Positions 22,676 to 30,344 of a DNA stretch of 43,124 nucleotides are shown piece after piece. Numbering within the stretch: position 1 is the stretch's first letter; every line of letters begins with the position of its first letter. Under the pieces are notes generated by a model. It saw nothing but the letters and a program-made list of their open reading frames with translations, did not search any database and had not been told where the DNA came from. The stretch lies in assembly GCA_947475995.1 (NCBI GenBank), contig CANJNI010000037.1, positions 1 to 43,124 on the forward strand, given 5' to 3'. A program made the translations under genes and the position numbers. Origin of the DNA: Beijerinckiaceae bacterium (lineage in GTDB: Bacteria; Pseudomonadota; Alphaproteobacteria; Rhizobiales; Beijerinckiaceae).

Positions 22676-23625
22676 GGGCGCAGCTTTCGCGTGTCGATCG
22701 AATAAACGAACGGGAAGGGGGCTTTTGCCTTGTTCCAGCGCCGCGAGCCTGTTTCGCTCGAAGCCCACAGGAGGCCCGCCGCGTCGAAGCCGATGTCCTC
22801 GATGCCGGTGGGGGCCGGGTATGTGGCGAGCAGCGTTCCCGTAGCGCCGTCGTGATGCGTGATGCTTCCGAATGTCTGACCGCTTTGCGACAGCCAGAGA
22901 CTGCCGTCGGGGGCGAAGGCTGCGCCCTGCGTCTTATGTGGAATCGGCAGCGTGGCGCTGGCGGCGCTTGCAGCGAGCGTCTTCTCAGCCTTGTCGAGAT
23001 CCGCGAGGCGGATGCGGTAGATTTTAGCTTCCCCCCTGGTGAGATAATCGCCGATCCAGATTTCACCGTCGCGGCCAGCGAGGAAAGAGCCGACGAGCGG
23101 CTTCGCCAGGGGCCACACCCGTTTCGTATCGAGTTTCTGCGCATCGAGTTCGATCAGGCGTTTCGTGTCGGCGATGAACAGGCGTCCGGACGCGCTCGCT
23201 AGTCCGCCCGCATGGGAGCAGGGCGCGTCAATGTCACGCGAGGCCTTCGTCTCGCCGGCGGGAGAGAGGCGATAGACGCGGCAGGCCTGCGGGCCGGGCA
23301 GGGGCCACAGATAGCCGCCGAGCAGAATGTCGCCGCCTGTGACTGTCAGGCCTTGAGGGACGAAGCCGTCGTCGAGGCCGGGCAGCGGAAAACGCGAAAG
23401 GATGGCGGATGCGTTCGGCGGGGACTGGGCAAGGGCCGGTGAAGTGAGAGTTGCGAAAAGGAAGGCGGCGCACAAGGCGTTGCGCAGGCTGCCTTCGTGC
23501 TTCCAAATGCCGTGCCTTGCAGCGCTCCCCGGCAGGAGGGTTACTGGAAGGAGCAGGAAAGAAACCCTAGCCCCCAGAAGCCGCCAAAGGCTGCGTCTCG
23601 AAGGTTGAGGGTTCCCAATATGCAT
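22672..23625 (-). CDS. Secreted beta-propeller-like protein, unknown
   Basis: The mature part begins after a signal-like stretch (LRNALCAAFLFATLTSPALA). It shows repeated strand-turn elements such as VYRLSPAGET, LFIADTKRLIELDA, IWIGDYLTRGEAKIYRIRL, LWLSQSGQTFGSI and LLWASSETGSRRW. These resemble the propeller blades of SMP-30/NHL-type proteins, so a periplasmic binding or lactonase-like role is possible but unproven. The start is uncertain: the ATG at 23625 puts about 37 odd residues in front of the signal peptide, encoded by what looks like an intergenic repeat. The real start may instead be a non-ATG codon near 23480-23500. It is coupled to lysE by a four-base overlap. Confidence 0.6.
   Translation of the reverse strand: MHIGNPQPSRRSLWRLLGARVSFLLLPVTLLPGSAARHGIWKHEGSLRNALCAAFLFATLTSPALAQSPPNASAILSRFPLPGLDDGFVPQGLTVTGGDILLGGYLWPLPGPQACRVYRLSPAGETKASRDIDAPCSHAGGLASASGRLFIADTKRLIELDAQKLDTKRVWPLAKPLVGSFLAGRDGEIWIGDYLTRGEAKIYRIRLADLDKAEKTLAASAASATLPIPHKTQGAAFAPDGSLWLSQSGQTFGSITHHDGATGTLLATYPAPTGIEDIGFDAAGLLWASSETGSRRWNKAKAPFPFVYSIDTRKLRP
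23520..23622. other. Repeat-like sequence at the front of the propeller gene
   Basis: The segment reading TTCGAGACGCAGCC... on the minus strand, with CTTCTGGGGGCTAGGG further on, resembles dispersed intergenic repeats of Rhizobiales that contain TTCGAGACGC followed by a GC-rich dyad. It lies where the annotated N-terminus of the propeller protein looks unlike protein sequence. Only one copy is in the window, so its repeat status is from memory and not shown here. Confidence 0.3.
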
Positions 23626-23630
23626 GTCGC

Positions 23631-24539
23631 TCAGCCGATCCGCTTGCCCGACCTGCCCGCCAGATCCTGCACATATTGCCATGCGGTGCGGCCAGATCTT
23701 GCGCCGCGCGTCGTCGCCCATTCGAGCGAATCCGCCCGTATCTTTTCGGGGTCGCCGGTGAGGCCGAAGTGCTTGCAGTAGCCGAACACCATGGCGAGAT
23801 AATCGTCCTGGCTGCATTTGTGGAAGCCGAGCCACAGGCCGAAACGATCCGAAAGCGAGACCTTTTCCTCCACCGCCTCGCCCGGATTGATGGCGGTCGA
23901 TTTCTCGTTCTCCATCATGTCGCGCGGCAGCAGATGGCGGCGGTTGGAGGTCGCGTAGAAGACGACGTTTTCGGGCCGTCCCTCAATGCCGCCTTCCAGC
24001 ACCGCCTTGAGCGACTTGTAGGCGGTGTCTTCGGCGTCGAAGGAGAGGTCGTCGCAGAAGATGATGAACGGGTAGGGGGCGCCGCGCACGAGGTTCATCA
24101 GCGTCGGCAGGCCGTCGATATCCTCGCGGTGGATTTCGACCAGCTTCAGCGCCGGCGCCTTCCTGGGCCGTTCGCGATTGATCTGGGCGTGGACGGCCTT
24201 CACCAGCGAGGACTTGCCCATGCCGCGCGCGCCCCACAGCAGGGCGTTATTGGCCGAATGGCCGCGCGCGAACCGCTCCGTATTGTCGAACAGGAGGTCG
24301 CGCACCCGGTCGATGCCGCGCAAAAGCCCGATGTCGACGCGGTTCACCTTCGGGACAGGAGCCAGAACGCCGGAATCAGCGCGCCAGACGAAGGCGTCGG
24401 CGGCGGCGAAATCAGGCGCGGGCGGCCCGGAGGGGGACAGACGCTCTAGCGCGGTCGCGATGCGGGCCAGAAGCGCGGCCGTATCGTCCGGCGCGGCTGT
24501 CGCCCTGGCTCTGGATTTCGGAGTCGCTTTTTTCGCCAT
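23631..24539 (-). CDS. DUF815-family AAA ATPase
   Basis: This 302-residue P-loop ATPase belongs to the DUF815 family. The Walker A motif is GARGMGKSSLVKAV, Walker B is FIIFCDDLSFD, and the arginine region VVFYATSNRRHLLPRDMMEN matches sensor 1 of AAA+ proteins. The Lys/Ala-rich start (MAKKATPKSRARATA) is probably disordered. The ATG at 24539 is chosen over an upstream start because the intervening sequence is not conserved-looking. Its cellular role is unknown. It is divergent from yajC–secDF, an arrangement I recall from other Rhizobiales. Confidence 0.88.
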   Translation of the reverse strand: MAKKATPKSRARATAAPDDTAALLARIATALERLSPSGPPAPDFAAADAFVWRADSGVLAPVPKVNRVDIGLLRGIDRVRDLLFDNTERFARGHSANNALLWGARGMGKSSLVKAVHAQINRERPRKAPALKLVEIHREDIDGLPTLMNLVRGAPYPFIIFCDDLSFDAEDTAYKSLKAVLEGGIEGRPENVVFYATSNRRHLLPRDMMENEKSTAINPGEAVEEKVSLSDRFGLWLGFHKCSQDDYLAMVFGYCKHFGLTGDPEKIRADSLEWATTRGARSGRTAWQYVQDLAGRSGKRIG

Positions 24540-24681
24540 TCTGGCCGCACCGTTAGCTGGAAACACCGGTCGCGCTTTATCGCGTTCGGCACACCGCGTC
24601 CACCGACGCATTGTGGCCGCATTTGGCTGCGGAAAGTGCCGACGCGAGGGCCGGAGAGCGGTTTTCGCCGTTGCCGCGCCA

Positions 24682-24709
24682 TTGCTTTACAGGCCGTGAA
24701 CGGTATAGT
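24682..24709 (+). promoter_or_regulatory. Candidate housekeeping promoter of yajC–secDF
   Basis: TTGCTT (24682-24687) and TATAGT (24704-24709) are spaced by 16 bases, close to the consensus of the housekeeping sigma factor. Transcription from here would give a leader of about 55 bases that contains the hairpin at 24725-24748. Confidence 0.5.
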
Positions 24710-24724
24710 CCGGCGCGATTTTGG

Positions 24725-24748
24725 GGACGGGGGGAGGCTCCTCCGTCC
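24725..24748 (+). promoter_or_regulatory. Hairpin in the yajC leader
   Basis: GGACGGGGGG pairs with TCCTCCGTCC (two G-U pairs) around the tetraloop AGGC, giving a 10-bp stem in the untranslated leader about 21 bases before the yajC ATG. It could regulate or stabilise the secretion operon mRNA. No known riboswitch fold was recognised. Confidence 0.4.
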
Positions 24749-24769
24749 GGAAGTGGAGCCGGTAAGCTT

Positions 24770-25105
24770 ATGAATTTCATCTCGCCCGCCTTCGCGCAGG
24801 CCGCCGGAGCGCCCGGCAGCGGCAGCGAAGTCCTGATGCAGATCGTCCCCTTCGCGATTATTCTGGTGATCATGTATTTCATGATCCTGCGTCCGCAGCA
24901 GAAGCGCCAGAAGACCCATCAGGAGATGATCAAGAACGTGCGGCGGGGCGATACCGTCGTCACCTCGGGCGGGCTCATCGGCAAGGTCGTCAAGGTCGTG
25001 GACGATTCCGAGGTCGAGATCGAGATCGCCCCCAACGTGCGCATCCGCCAGTTGCGTCCGATGATCAGCGACGTCCGCTCGAAGGGCGAACCCGTCAAGG
25101 AATAA
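24770..25105 (+). CDS. yajC: Preprotein translocase subunit YajC
   Basis: This 111-residue protein of the SecDF–YajC complex supports protein translocation through SecYEG. One N-terminal membrane helix (about residues 22-42, LMQIVPFAIILVIMYFMIL) is followed by the hallmark RPQQKRQKTHQEMIKNVRRG and the DTVVTSGGLIGKV beta domain. The ATG at 24770 gives the usual MNFISPAFAQAAG beginning. It is followed 51 bases later by secD. Length and order match the family. Confidence 0.95.
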   Translation: MNFISPAFAQAAGAPGSGSEVLMQIVPFAIILVIMYFMILRPQQKRQKTHQEMIKNVRRGDTVVTSGGLIGKVVKVVDDSEVEIEIAPNVRIRQLRPMISDVRSKGEPVKE

Positions 25106-25156
25106 GCGGCGTTTCCGCTCACCCGTCCGGCCCGCGCCGCAACAGACCCGAGAGCC

Positions 25157-26758
25157 ATGCTTCGCTACGCAACCTGGAAAGTCGTCTCGATCCTGCTGAT
25201 GACGGCGCTTGCGCTGTTGCTCATCGTGCCGAGCATGCTGTCGGACGCCCATTTCAAGGCGCTGAAGTCTTCTGTGCCGAAATGGCTGCCCGTCGAGCAG
25301 ATCGTGCTCGGCCTCGACCTGCAGGGCGGCGCGCATATCCTGATGGAAGTCGACAGCGCCGACGTGGTGCGTACGCAGGCAGCGAATCTGCGCGACGACG
25401 TGCGCCGCATCCTGCGTGATGAAACGGTCCGCAGTCTTGCGGGCGGCATCGGCATCCAGGGCAACCGCACCGTGCAGTTCCGGCTGACCGATGCGAACGA
25501 CCGTCAGAAGGTGCTCGTCAAGCTGCGTCAGCAGGCTTCGCCGGGCGGCATTTCGGCGCTCGGCGTCGTGCAGGCGCCGGTCTTCGATATTACCGAACAG
25601 CCCGACGGCACAATCCGCCTGACTGTCACCGAGCAGGAGACGCTCAACAAGATCCGCCGCGCTGTGGAGCAGTCGATCGAAGTGCTGCGCCGCCGCGTCG
25701 ATGCGCTCGGCACGACCGAGCCGAACATCCAGCGGCAGGGCAACGACCGCATTCTGGTTCAGGTGCCGGGCCTGCAGGACACCAAGCGCCTGATGGAAAT
25801 TCTCGGCACGACCGCGAAGCTGGAGTTCCGCCTCGTGGCCGATACGGGCTTCAATCCCGCCGATGTCGAAATGCTGCCGCAGACCGACCAGCCGGGGCTT
25901 CTGCCCGTCGAGCGGCAGGTGATGGTGCAGGGCGAAGACCTGACAGACGCGCAGCCGGGCTTCGACCAGCGCACCAGCGAGCCGGTCGTGAATTTCCGCT
26001 TCAACATTCGCGGTGGCCAGCGCTTCGGTGAAGTCACCAGCGCCAATGTCGGCAAGCCTTTCGCCATCGTGCTCGACGCGAAGGTGATTTCCGCCCCGCG
26101 CATTCTGGGGCCGATCACCGGCGGTTCGGGCCAGATTTCGGGCCGCTTCACGGTCGAACAGGCGAACAATCTCTCCATCCTGCTGCGCGCCGGCGCGCTG
26201 CCGGCGAAGCTGACCGTGATTGAAGAGCGCACCGTCGGTCCGGGCCTCGGTCAGGACTCCATCGACGCCGGCAAGAAGGCTGCCTATGTGGCGGCGGCGC
26301 TGGTCGTGGCCTACATGCTGATGACCTACGGGGTGTTCGGCATCTTCGCCGACCTGGCGCTGCTCATCCATGTCGCGATGATCTTCGCGTCGATCATCCT
26401 GTTGCAGGCGACCCTGACCCTGCCGGGCATCGCGGGCATCATCTTCACCATCGGCATGGCGGTGGATTCGAACGTGCTGATCTACGAGCGCATTCGTGAA
26501 GAGGCCAAGATGGGCCGGTCGATCATTTCGGCTCTGGATGCGGGCTTCACGCGCGCCTTTGCGACCATCGTGGACTCGAACGCCACCATGATGGTGGCGG
26601 CGATCATTCTCTACTTCCTCGGCTCGGGCCCGGTGCGCGGTTTCGCCGTCTCGCTCGGCCTTGGCATTCTGACGACCATCATCACCGCCGTGACCATGAC
26701 GCGCATGATGATCTCGCTGTGGTATCGCTGGGCGCGCCCGACGCGTCTGCCGATCTGA
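25157..26758 (+). CDS. secD: Protein translocase subunit SecD
   Basis: This 533-residue RND-type subunit uses the proton gradient to help pull proteins through the Sec channel. Helix 1 is followed by the D1 signature LGLDLQGGAHILMEVD, the large periplasmic P1 head, and a C-terminal bundle of five helices that contains GMAVDSNVLIYERIREE, the conserved segment in which Asp mediates proton transfer. The family length is about 530-620, so this is normal. It precedes secF by 12 bases. Confidence 0.97.
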   Translation: MLRYATWKVVSILLMTALALLLIVPSMLSDAHFKALKSSVPKWLPVEQIVLGLDLQGGAHILMEVDSADVVRTQAANLRDDVRRILRDETVRSLAGGIGIQGNRTVQFRLTDANDRQKVLVKLRQQASPGGISALGVVQAPVFDITEQPDGTIRLTVTEQETLNKIRRAVEQSIEVLRRRVDALGTTEPNIQRQGNDRILVQVPGLQDTKRLMEILGTTAKLEFRLVADTGFNPADVEMLPQTDQPGLLPVERQVMVQGEDLTDAQPGFDQRTSEPVVNFRFNIRGGQRFGEVTSANVGKPFAIVLDAKVISAPRILGPITGGSGQISGRFTVEQANNLSILLRAGALPAKLTVIEERTVGPGLGQDSIDAGKKAAYVAAALVVAYMLMTYGVFGIFADLALLIHVAMIFASIILLQATLTLPGIAGIIFTIGMAVDSNVLIYERIREEAKMGRSIISALDAGFTRAFATIVDSNATMMVAAIILYFLGSGPVRGFAVSLGLGILTTIITAVTMTRMMISLWYRWARPTRLPI

Positions 26759-26770
26759 TCGGATACGAAG

Positions 26771-27712
26771 ATGAAGCTCCTGCGGCTCGCTCCCGAGCAA
26801 ACAAACTTCGGCTTCATGCGCTTCCGGCGCATCAGCTATCCGTTCTCGGCGCTCATGTCGATTGTTGCGGTGGCGACGTTCCTGCTGTTCGGCATGAACT
26901 TCGGCATCGACTTTGCGGGCGGCACGCTGCTCGAATTGCGCGCGTCTTCCGGCAAGGCCGATATCGCGGCCTTGCGCTCTACGGCCGATAATCTCGGCCT
27001 TGGTGAAGTGGAAGTGCAGGGCTTTGGCAACGAGAGCGACGTGACGCTGCGCCTGCGCCTGCAGCCGGGCGGCGACGCAGCCCAGCAGGCGGCGGTCGAA
27101 AAGGTGAAGGCCGCCATCGGCACGACTTACGAATACCGCCGCATCGAGGTCGTCGGCCCGCGCGTCTCGGGCGAACTGGTTCAGTCCGGCACTCTGGGCG
27201 TCGTGATCTCGATCGTCGCGGTGCTGACCTATCTGTGGTTCCGGTTCGAATGGCAGTTCGCCATCGGGGCGGTCATCGGCACGATGCACGACTTGCTGCT
27301 GACGGTCGGGTTCTTCTGCGTCACGCAGCTTGAGTTCAACACGACCTCCATCGCGGCCATTCTGACCATCGTGGGTTATTCGCTCAACGAAACGGTGGTG
27401 GTGCTCGACCGTATTCGAGAGATGATGAAAAAATACAAGCGCATGAGCATTCCGGACATGATCGACCTGTCCGTGAACGCGGTGCTGCCCCGCACGATCA
27501 TGACGGCCACGACCGTGTTTCTCGCGCTGCTGGCGCTGGTGATCTTCGGCGGCCACGTCATCCGGTCGTTCTCGCTGGCCATGATGTGGGGCGTGTTCGT
27601 CTCCACCTATTCGGCCATCTTCATCTGTTCGCCGATCCTGATCTATCTGGGCATCCGCAACGAGGGTGAAGCCAAGGCCGGCGCCAAAACCGTCGCCACC
27701 GAGGCAAGCTGA
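26771..27712 (+). CDS. secF: Protein translocase subunit SecF
   Basis: This 313-residue partner of SecD has six membrane helices. The first periplasmic motif is FGIDFAGGTLLELRAS, and the proton-path segment in a later helix reads GYSLNETVVVLDRIRE, followed by the ARTIMTATTVF-type helix as RTIMTATTVFLALLAL. The acidic and Ala-rich C-terminal tail is normal. It is followed 14 bases later by the Mth938-family gene, which suggests one operon. Confidence 0.97.
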   Translation: MKLLRLAPEQTNFGFMRFRRISYPFSALMSIVAVATFLLFGMNFGIDFAGGTLLELRASSGKADIAALRSTADNLGLGEVEVQGFGNESDVTLRLRLQPGGDAAQQAAVEKVKAAIGTTYEYRRIEVVGPRVSGELVQSGTLGVVISIVAVLTYLWFRFEWQFAIGAVIGTMHDLLLTVGFFCVTQLEFNTTSIAAILTIVGYSLNETVVVLDRIREMMKKYKRMSIPDMIDLSVNAVLPRTIMTATTVFLALLALVIFGGHVIRSFSLAMMWGVFVSTYSAIFICSPILIYLGIRNEGEAKAGAKTVATEAS

Positions 27713-27725
27713 CCGCGAGCGCCGC

Positions 27726-28112
27726 ATGGCGGAACGCAAGTACGAGGGATTTCTGCCGGGCCAGCACGCCATAGAGGCCTATGGGTCGGGCGGGTTCCGG
27801 TTCGGCGAGATGTCGCATCGCGGGTCGATCCTCGCGCTGCCTTCGGGTGTGCGCATCTGGACGGTGGACGACGTCTCGCGCCTCGCCGAAGATTCGCTCG
27901 AACCGCTTTTTGAAGAGCCTGCCGGGGCCGTCCAGTTTCTGCTGATCGGGACCGGCGCCGTGATGCGGCCCATTCCGTCCGCCCTGCGCCAACGCCTGCG
28001 CGCCGCAGGAATCGGGGTCGACGCGATGGCGACCGGCCATGCGGTGTCCACCTACAACATCATGCTGGGCGAAAGGCGGCCGGTCGCGGCTGCCCTCATA
28101 GGCGCGCCGTGA
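27726..28112 (+). CDS. Mth938-domain protein, NDUFAF3 homologue
   Basis: This 128-residue protein of the Mth938/DUF498 family is homologous to human NDUFAF3, a complex I assembly factor. Features are the strand-rich core YGSGGFRFGEMSHRGSILAL, the segment VQFLLIGTGAVMRPIPSALR and the C-terminal GIGVDAMATGHAVSTYNIML with a conserved TYN. There is no signal peptide, so it is cytoplasmic. The ATG at 27726 is preferred; an earlier in-frame ATG has no Shine-Dalgarno sequence and would overlap secF. The stop overlaps the next start (GTGA), so the two proteins are translationally coupled. A role in NADH dehydrogenase assembly is inferred from homology. Confidence 0.88.
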   Translation: MAERKYEGFLPGQHAIEAYGSGGFRFGEMSHRGSILALPSGVRIWTVDDVSRLAEDSLEPLFEEPAGAVQFLLIGTGAVMRPIPSALRQRLRAAGIGVDAMATGHAVSTYNIMLGERRPVAAALIGAP

Positions 28113-28963
28113 GCGAGGCCCGGCTCGACGCGGCCTACGCCCAGTGCGACAGCGAATTGCGCGAACATGATCGTGACCGCTGGCTTGCCTGCCTGTTCGC
28201 GCCCGCCGACAAGCGCCGCTATCTGCACGCGATCTACGCTTTCAGTTTCGAGATCGCCCGTGCGCGCGACCTGGTCTCCGAACCGCGCCTCGGCGAAATC
28301 CGCCTGCAATGGTGGCGCGATGTGATCGCCGGGGAGGCGCGCGGCGACGTGGGCGGGCACCCGGCGGCGCTGGCGCTGCTCGACACGATGGGGCGGTTCA
28401 GCTTGCCGCGTCCGGCCTTTCTGGCCCTGATCGATGCGCGCGCGTTCGATCTCTACAATGATCCGATGCCGTCGCTGAACGATCTGGAAGGTTATTGCGG
28501 CGAGACAAGTTCGGCCCTGATACGGCTGGCGTCGCTGATCCTCGGCGGGAACGAGGAGCCGGGCGGAGCCGATGCGGCAGGCCATGCGGGCGTCGCCTAT
28601 GCGTTGACCGGACTGTTGCGCGCATTGCCCTGGCACGCGGCCCGCGGGCAGGCCTATCTTCCGGCGGACTTGCTTGCCCGACATGGGGCGTCCCCGGCAG
28701 AACTGGCGGCTGGCAGGCTGACGCCGGGCCTTGCGGCGGCAATTGCAGACATGCGCGCCATTGCGCGCCGCCATGTGGTCGCGGCCCTTAAGTCCGCGCC
28801 TCTGATGACCGAAAGCGCGCGCCCGGCGCTCATGCCGCTGGGGCTTGTGGAGCCTTATCTGCGATTGATGGAGCGGGGCGGCTTCGATCCGTTCCGCGAT
28901 CCGGTCGAGCTTCCGCAATGGCGCCGGCAGTGGGCGCTCTGGCGGTTTGCGCGCAGGCTCTAG
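28109..28963 (+). CDS. Phytoene-synthase-like protein lacking the Asp motifs, NDUFAF6 homologue
   Basis: This 284-residue protein has the squalene/phytoene synthase fold. The first Asp-rich motif (DDxxD in real synthases) is replaced around residues 44-56 by AFSFEIARARDLVSE, and the second (NxxRDxxED) by LLRALPWHAARGQAYLP. The sequence EIARARDLVSEPRLGEIRLQ closely resembles my recollection of human NDUFAF6 ([20 protein letters not shown]). It is therefore probably a complex I assembly factor rather than a carotenoid or squalene enzyme. No carotenoid or hopanoid genes surround it. It follows the NDUFAF3 homologue with a GTGA overlap. Confidence 0.85.
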   Translation: MSEARLDAAYAQCDSELREHDRDRWLACLFAPADKRRYLHAIYAFSFEIARARDLVSEPRLGEIRLQWWRDVIAGEARGDVGGHPAALALLDTMGRFSLPRPAFLALIDARAFDLYNDPMPSLNDLEGYCGETSSALIRLASLILGGNEEPGGADAAGHAGVAYALTGLLRALPWHAARGQAYLPADLLARHGASPAELAAGRLTPGLAAAIADMRAIARRHVVAALKSAPLMTESARPALMPLGLVEPYLRLMERGGFDPFRDPVELPQWRRQWALWRFARRL

Positions 28964-29082
28964 CCCGGAAACGACAACGGCCACGAGAGAAACAGCACGC
29001 GTACATCCGGCGTTGCCATTTCATCGTGACCGTACAGGTTGGGCTTGCGCTCAACCATTGATGTGAAGATGAGTTTCCCCAT
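28960..29082 (-). CDS. Candidate 40-residue protein, unknown
   Basis: The minus strand from an ATG at 29082 encodes MGKLIFTSMVERKPNLYGHD, then EMATPDVRVLFLSWPLSFPG, and stops at 28960 inside the tail of the convergent phytoene-synthase-like gene. The composition is protein-like, with a balanced mix, one Trp and little low complexity. A CtrA-like box lies 30 bases upstream. A second in-frame ATG at 29058 (MVERKP) is possible. No clear Shine-Dalgarno sequence is present. I have no family name for it, and translation is an inference. Confidence 0.45.
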   Translation of the reverse strand: MGKLIFTSMVERKPNLYGHDEMATPDVRVLFLSWPLSFPG

Positions 29083-29111
29083 CCCGCATTTCAAGACCCT
29101 AACCCGAAACT

Positions 29112-29128
29112 GGTTAGCAATTTCTTAA
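29112..29128 (-). promoter_or_regulatory. CtrA-like box
   Basis: On the minus strand TTAA-GAAATTG-CTAACC fits the CtrA consensus TTAA-N7-TTAA(C) with one mismatch. It also forms half of an inverted repeat (CTAACC/GGTTAG, 29099-29117). It lies between converging genes and 30 bases before the candidate 40-residue gene, which would be its only target here. Confidence 0.4.
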
Positions 29129-29146
29129 TGCGATGGAGTCCGCGAC

Positions 29147-29560
29147 TCAGGACCAGGGGGCCCATTCGCCGCTCGGATAGATCCGCCAGGCCTTGAGCCC
29201 GGCCTTGGCCACCACGGTGGTGCCTTCCTTGGCCTTGGCGACGAGGAACTTGAACATCAGCGGGTGGCGCCACGCAAAAGGCGTCGAGGGGTCGACCACG
29301 GCGTGGTATTCGCCCGAATCCTCGTCCTCCATCAGCAGGGTGCCGACCTTGTCGGGCCGCAGCGTCTGCGGGATGGAGCGTTCCATCATCCAGTCGCATT
29401 CGAAGTCCTGGCAGATCTGCGGCCGCTTCTCGTAGATCGAGCAACCGCCCTTCACGATGCAATGGGTGCAGAGGATTCCGGCGTCCTTCTTGAAATGGTC
29501 TATGACCAGAACCTTGCAGCACATGGTGCAGGGACCGCAGGATTTGCCGGGAACGCCCAT
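29147..29560 (-). CDS. YkgJ-family cysteine-cluster protein
   Basis: This 137-residue cytoplasmic protein has cysteine motifs typical of the YkgJ (zinc or iron-sulfur cluster, CxxCxxCC) family: CGPCTMCCKVL near residue 8, CTHCIVKGGCSIYEKRPQIC in the middle, and DFECDWM. The C-terminal region (FAWRHPLMFKFLVAKAKEGT) has no Cys. The ATG at 29560 (MGVPGKSCGPC) is chosen over an upstream ATG because the sequence before it is not protein-like. The biochemical role of this family is mostly unknown. It diverges from the SnoaL–dioxygenase operon across 169 bases. Confidence 0.85.
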   Translation of the reverse strand: MGVPGKSCGPCTMCCKVLVIDHFKKDAGILCTHCIVKGGCSIYEKRPQICQDFECDWMMERSIPQTLRPDKVGTLLMEDEDSGEYHAVVDPSTPFAWRHPLMFKFLVAKAKEGTTVVAKAGLKAWRIYPSGEWAPWS

Positions 29561-29729
29561 CGTTTCATTCCTGAGAATCAAGCCGCCGTGCGGGGCCGAA
29601 TTTTCGCAATACAATGATACCCGGCGCACGCCAACAGGCGCGATGCGCCGAACGGCAAAAGCGGCTGGCGAAAACCGCTGCGCCTCGCTAACGTCGCGTT
29701 TCAACGAATAAGTTTTATCGGGGAGCCCC

Positions 29730-30335
29730 ATGGATCAGGAACTGCTGGACCGTCTCGCCATCCGTCAGCTTGTGGAAAACTGGGTCGTCTGGCGCGACGC
29801 CGGGCATTGGGACCGTTTCCGCACCGTCTGGCACGATGACGGACGCATGATGGCGACCTGGACGCAGGGCACGGCGGACGAATTCATCGCCATGAGCAAG
29901 GAAGGCTGGGCCAAGGGCGTCAGCATCCTGCATTTCCTCGGCGGTCATTCGTCCGATCTTGCCGGCGACCGCGCCGTCTCGCAGACCAAGATGACCATTT
30001 CGCAGCGTGCGAAAGTGCATGACGTGGCAGTCGACGTGGTCTGCACAGGCCGCTTCTACGACTTCCTCGAAAAGCGGGGCGGCAAGTGGGGTCTGGTGCT
30101 GCGCCAGCCGATCTACGAGAAGGACCGGATGGACCCGGTCGATCCGGCCGCAAGGCTTGAACTCAAGCCGGATCTGCTGGCGCGCTTCCCGGTCGGCTAC
30201 CGGCACCTTGCTTATCTGCAGTCCGAGATCGGCTACAAGGTGAAGACCGACATGCCGGGCATCACCGGGCCGGAAGTCGAGAAGCTTTACGCCAGCGGCG
30301 CCAACTGGCTCGCCGGCAAGCCGCTCGACCGCTAG
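29730..30335 (+). CDS. SnoaL-like/NTF2-fold protein
   Basis: This 201-residue protein has the N-terminal pattern of SnoaL-like polyketide cyclase or NTF2-fold proteins: LLDRLAIRQLVENWVVWRDA, HWDRFRTVWHDDGRMMATW, and later FLEKRGGKWGLVLRQPIYEK. Such proteins can be small dehydratases, isomerases or ring-hydroxylating beta-like partners. There is no signal peptide. It is followed nine bases later by an intradiol dioxygenase, implying a joint role in aromatic breakdown. The exact reaction is unknown. Confidence 0.8.
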   Translation: MDQELLDRLAIRQLVENWVVWRDAGHWDRFRTVWHDDGRMMATWTQGTADEFIAMSKEGWAKGVSILHFLGGHSSDLAGDRAVSQTKMTISQRAKVHDVAVDVVCTGRFYDFLEKRGGKWGLVLRQPIYEKDRMDPVDPAARLELKPDLLARFPVGYRHLAYLQSEIGYKVKTDMPGITGPEVEKLYASGANWLAGKPLDR

Positions 30336-30344
30336 GAGGCGCGC

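Noticed and set aside
24446..27772. Very long open frame on the minus strand opposite yajC–secD–secF
   Set aside because: It is the antisense of GC-rich coding DNA. The product is His/Arg/Asp-rich low-complexity sequence, and the plus strand carries clear Sec proteins.
28109..28963. Calling this a squalene or phytoene synthase
   Set aside because: Both Asp-rich catalytic motifs are missing and no carotenoid or hopanoid genes lie nearby. It matches NDUFAF6 better.
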